This document shows, piece by piece, positions 61,930 through 64,000 of a stretch of DNA of 64,000 nt; the stretch's first letter is position 1; every line of letters starts with the position of its first letter. The notes beneath the pieces were generated by a model, which did not search any database, had not been told where the DNA came from, and saw nothing but the letters and a program-made list of their open reading frames with translations. The position numbers and the translations under genes were made by a program. This stretch comes from Chitinophaga pinensis (GTDB lineage: Bacteria > Bacteroidota > Bacteroidia > Chitinophagales > Chitinophagaceae). The stretch lies in the NCBI GenBank assembly GCA_945876095.1, contig CAMCMP010000014.1, positions 1-64,000 of the forward strand, given 5' to 3'.

Positions 61930-61971
61930 ATTCACCATTCACCATTCACCATTCACCATTCACCATTCACC
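61930..61971. repeat. Heptamer array (ATTCACC x6), right flank of the second four-helix cassette
   Basis: Six perfect ATTCACC units ending two bases before the hemL ATG at 61974. One isolated pair of units (ATTCACC, ATTCAAT) also occurs at 61529-61542, before the four-helix gene. Confidence 0.95.
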
Positions 61972-61973
61972 AA

Positions 61974-63254
61974 ATGATTAACAAAAGCATAGAATTATTC
62001 GAAAGAGCCCAGCGGTCGATTCCCGGTGGTGTAAACTCACCTGTTAGAGCATTTAAAAGTGTTGGTGGTACACCTGTATTTATTAAAAAAGCAAAAGGCG
62101 CCTACTTGTTTGATGCAGATGACAATCAATACATTGATTTCATTGCTTCTTGGGGACCAATGATTTTAGGACATGCGCACGAACCTATTGTAAAAGCCAT
62201 TCAGCAAAAAGCTATTCATTCTACCTCTTTTGGTGCACCTACTGAATTAGAGATTGATATGGCCGAACTCATTATAAGTATGGCCCCTAATGTAGATCAG
62301 ATAAGGATGGTAAGTAGTGGTACTGAAGCTTGTATGAGTGCCGTTAGATTAGCAAGAGGATTTACAGGGAGAAATAAAATCATCAAATTTGAAGGGAATT
62401 ACCATGGGCATGCCGATGCATTTTTAGTAAAAGCAGGAAGCGGTGTTGCTTCCTTTAATATTCAAAACGTACCTGGTATTACAGCAGGAGTTTCGAATGA
62501 TACTTTAACTGCACCCTATAATAATTTAGAAGCAGTGAAGAAATTGATTGATGATAATAAATCTGAAATTGCTGCTATTATTATTGAACCAGTGGCAGGT
62601 AACATGGGTTGCATACTACCTCAACCAGGATTTTTAGAAGGACTTAGAAAATTATGTGACGAGCAAAATATTGTATTTATTTTCGATGAGGTGATGACCG
62701 GATTTAGACTAGGAGCCGGTGGAGCACAGCAAAAATTAAATATCACTGCAGACCTAGTAACCTATGGAAAAGTTATTGGTGGAGGTTTGCCGGTAGGTGC
62801 ATTTGGAGGAAAAAAAGAAATCATGCAGCACATAGCTCCTGTTGGAAATGTATACCAAGCTGGAACGCTTAGCGGTAATCCAATCGCAATGATCGCCGGA
62901 TATACCCTGCTTACTGAATTAAAAAACAATCCTAAAATATACGATGAGCTAGATGCAAAAACGAACTATCTTGATCAGGGTATTGAAAGGGTGCTATCAA
63001 AAAAGGGAATCAATTTCCGTATCAACAGAATGGGCAGTATGATCAGTCTACATTTTTGCACTCATGAAATTTTTGATTTTGAATCTGCTTCAAAGGCCGA
63101 TATACCACTTTTCAACAAGCTATTTCATCACCTACTGAAAAATGGTATTTACCTACCTCCTTCTGCCTATGAAAGTTGGTTTTTAAACAATGCTCTCAAC
63201 TATGAAGATTTGGATAAAACTATCGCAGCCGTGGACAGTTTTGATCAATATTAA
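61974..63254 (+). CDS. hemL: Glutamate-1-semialdehyde 2,1-aminomutase
   Basis: 426-residue PLP enzyme converting glutamate-1-semialdehyde to 5-aminolevulinate, the second step of the C5 route started by hemA. PLP lysine is Lys266 in [17 protein letters not shown]. Other motifs: [43 protein letters not shown] and [11 protein letters not shown]. The start ATG follows directly after a heptamer array, so its upstream control region has been replaced by repeats; any promoter must lie before or inside the cassette. Confidence 0.96.
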   Translation: MINKSIELFERAQRSIPGGVNSPVRAFKSVGGTPVFIKKAKGAYLFDADDNQYIDFIASWGPMILGHAHEPIVKAIQQKAIHSTSFGAPTELEIDMAELIISMAPNVDQIRMVSSGTEACMSAVRLARGFTGRNKIIKFEGNYHGHADAFLVKAGSGVASFNIQNVPGITAGVSNDTLTAPYNNLEAVKKLIDDNKSEIAAIIIEPVAGNMGCILPQPGFLEGLRKLCDEQNIVFIFDEVMTGFRLGAGGAQQKLNITADLVTYGKVIGGGLPVGAFGGKKEIMQHIAPVGNVYQAGTLSGNPIAMIAGYTLLTELKNNPKIYDELDAKTNYLDQGIERVLSKKGINFRINRMGSMISLHFCTHEIFDFESASKADIPLFNKLFHHLLKNGIYLPPSAYESWFLNNALNYEDLDKTIAAVDSFDQY

Positions 63255-63429
63255 ATAAGATTATAAGTTCCCATTGACTATTCTAGGCCCAATCAATCGT
63301 TTAAAATACAGAAGCAGCGTGGATTTTGAATTTTTTGAATCTAAATATGCGTTTTTTTACAATTGGTTTTGGCTATTTTAACTTCAAAGACTAAATTTGC
63401 ACTCTCAAAAGAAATTTTGAGTATTTGAT

Positions 63430-63500
63430 TGGGTTATAGTGTAATGGTAGCACTACAGATTTTGATTCTGTCCGTCTAGGTTCGAATCCTAGTAACCCAA
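63430..63500 (+). tRNA. tRNA-Gln (anticodon UUG)
   Basis: Full cloverleaf of 71 nt: acceptor TGGGTTA/TAACCCA with discriminator A, D arm GTG...CAC, anticodon stem ACAGA/TCTGT around loop TTTTGAT (anticodon TTG), and T arm CTAGG-TTCGAAT-CCTAG. CCA is not encoded. Lies after hemL with its own spacing. Confidence 0.97.
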
Positions 63501-63503
63501 CTT

Positions 63504-63549
63504 AAATCCTGAATCAAGCAATGAATTTAAGTTGCTAGATTCAGGATTT
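63504..63549 (+). terminator. Terminator after tRNA-Gln
   Basis: Stem AAATCCTGAATC / GATTCAGGATTT (63504-63515, 63538-63549) extended by an inner AGCAA/TTGCT pair, followed by further T residues. Confidence 0.88.
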
Positions 63550-63793
63550 TTGATTTTAGACCTTTCTTTTTCCGCCAATCATTGGCTAAATCTTTCAATC
63601 AGCATTATTGATATCAATCTTATGATATTATAAAAAATTAAAGTTTGTATACAATTGAAAACATTCTACTTTTTTGATATGAAAAATAATCTTCCAAAAG
63701 AGGCCGATTCTAGTTAAACAAAATTTTTGGTCCACCTCTATTTTTAATAAAGATTTTTACTTATTTTTAAGTATTATTAAAAATTAGTTTCTT

Positions 63794-64000
63794 ATGCCAA
63801 TATTCAAACTGTCAATTAATGGTAAACAATACCAGCCCGATGTAGCTGAAGACACCCCTCTTTTATGGGTTTTAAGAGACCATCTTGGGCTAGTGGGAAC
63901 CAAATACGGATGCGGCATTGCACAATGCGGCGCTTGTACCGTTCATATCAATGGTACTGCAGTAAGATCCTGCGTGTTACCAGTATCTTCTGTCAAAAAT
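63794..64000 (+). CDS. [2Fe-2S]-binding oxidoreductase subunit (isoquinoline 1-oxidoreductase alpha type), partial
   Basis: The first 69 codons of a gene running off the window. The sequence [16 protein letters not shown], then [31 protein letters not shown], shows the plant-type [2Fe-2S] cluster CGIAQCGAC of the small subunit of molybdenum hydroxylases (isoquinoline 1-oxidoreductase, CO dehydrogenase small-subunit family). The second cluster domain and the large molybdopterin subunit would follow outside the window. Substrate unknown. Confidence 0.88.
   Translation, partial: MPIFKLSINGKQYQPDVAEDTPLLWVLRDHLGLVGTKYGCGIAQCGACTVHINGTAVRSCVLPVSSVKN

Overview
The window is AT-rich chromosomal DNA from a member of the Bacteroidota, most likely the family Chitinophagaceae. 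The signs are promoters of the TAnnTTTG type, weak or absent Shine-Dalgarno sequences, typical lipoproteins, a three-gene type-B succinate dehydrogenase (sdhCAB), and HU-CCDC81/SPOR-like, DUF2911, DUF2490 and YHYH proteins. The family assignment is an inference from protein character; no rRNA gene is present to confirm it. All functional names rest on motifs and family recognition by eye, not on database searches.

Layout. 1-130: tail of an IS4-type transposase. 0.4-11.3 kb: housekeeping and secreted proteins (GH20 hexosaminidase, RRM protein, aldose epimerase-like protein, two MFS transporters, cold-shock protein, cyclophilin, S1/P1 nuclease, DUF2911 protein, metallophosphoesterase). 11.5-15.6 kb: an accessory secreted cluster with a PEBP-like lipoprotein, two YHYH-domain proteins, a MORN/YwqK lipoprotein and a SCO1/SenC protein; the last three genes overlap. 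15.8-21.3 kb: tcdA, a YCF48-like propeller, a coiled-coil membrane protein and a large propeller/helical secreted protein. 21.7-25.3 kb: sdhCAB. 25.4-36.9 kb: metabolism and cell biology (sugar kinase, CtpA protease, cystathionine beta-synthase-like enzyme, fbaA, accD, smpB, acyl-ACP desaturase, FKBP, HU/SPOR protein, lysoplasmalogenase). 36.9-39.8 kb: methionine genes (metZ-like, metX) and osmC.

40.9-52.1 kb is one long minus-strand assimilatory sulfate operon: cysH, cysD, cysN, cysE, cysK, cobA, cysJ, cysI, a sirC/cysG-N gene and a TauE-type exporter. It makes sulfide and cysteine and supplies the siroheme of CysI. 52.3-63.3 kb carries every step of protoheme synthesis by the C5 route: hemJ, hemH (minus), then hemA, hemC, hemD, hemE, hemF, hemB, hemL (plus). 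A tRNA-Gln(UUG) and the start of a [2Fe-2S] oxidoreductase subunit close the window.

The most unusual feature is superimposed on the sulfur/heme region. Two families of heptanucleotide tandem repeats, GATGTCT/AGACATC and ATTCACC/GGTGAAT, occupy intergenic junctions. They abut or supply the stop codons of cysK, hemH, hemF, hemB and a small gene, and they bracket two genes for four-helix-bundle (23S rRNA intervening-sequence-like) proteins. One of these is intact (59831-60208); the other is interrupted by an in-frame TAA (61551-61913). Family 1 has four copies, each with a conserved core of about 95 bp between inverted heptamer arms. Together these look like a mobile or homing-type cassette system that targets gene ends; that reading is a hypothesis.
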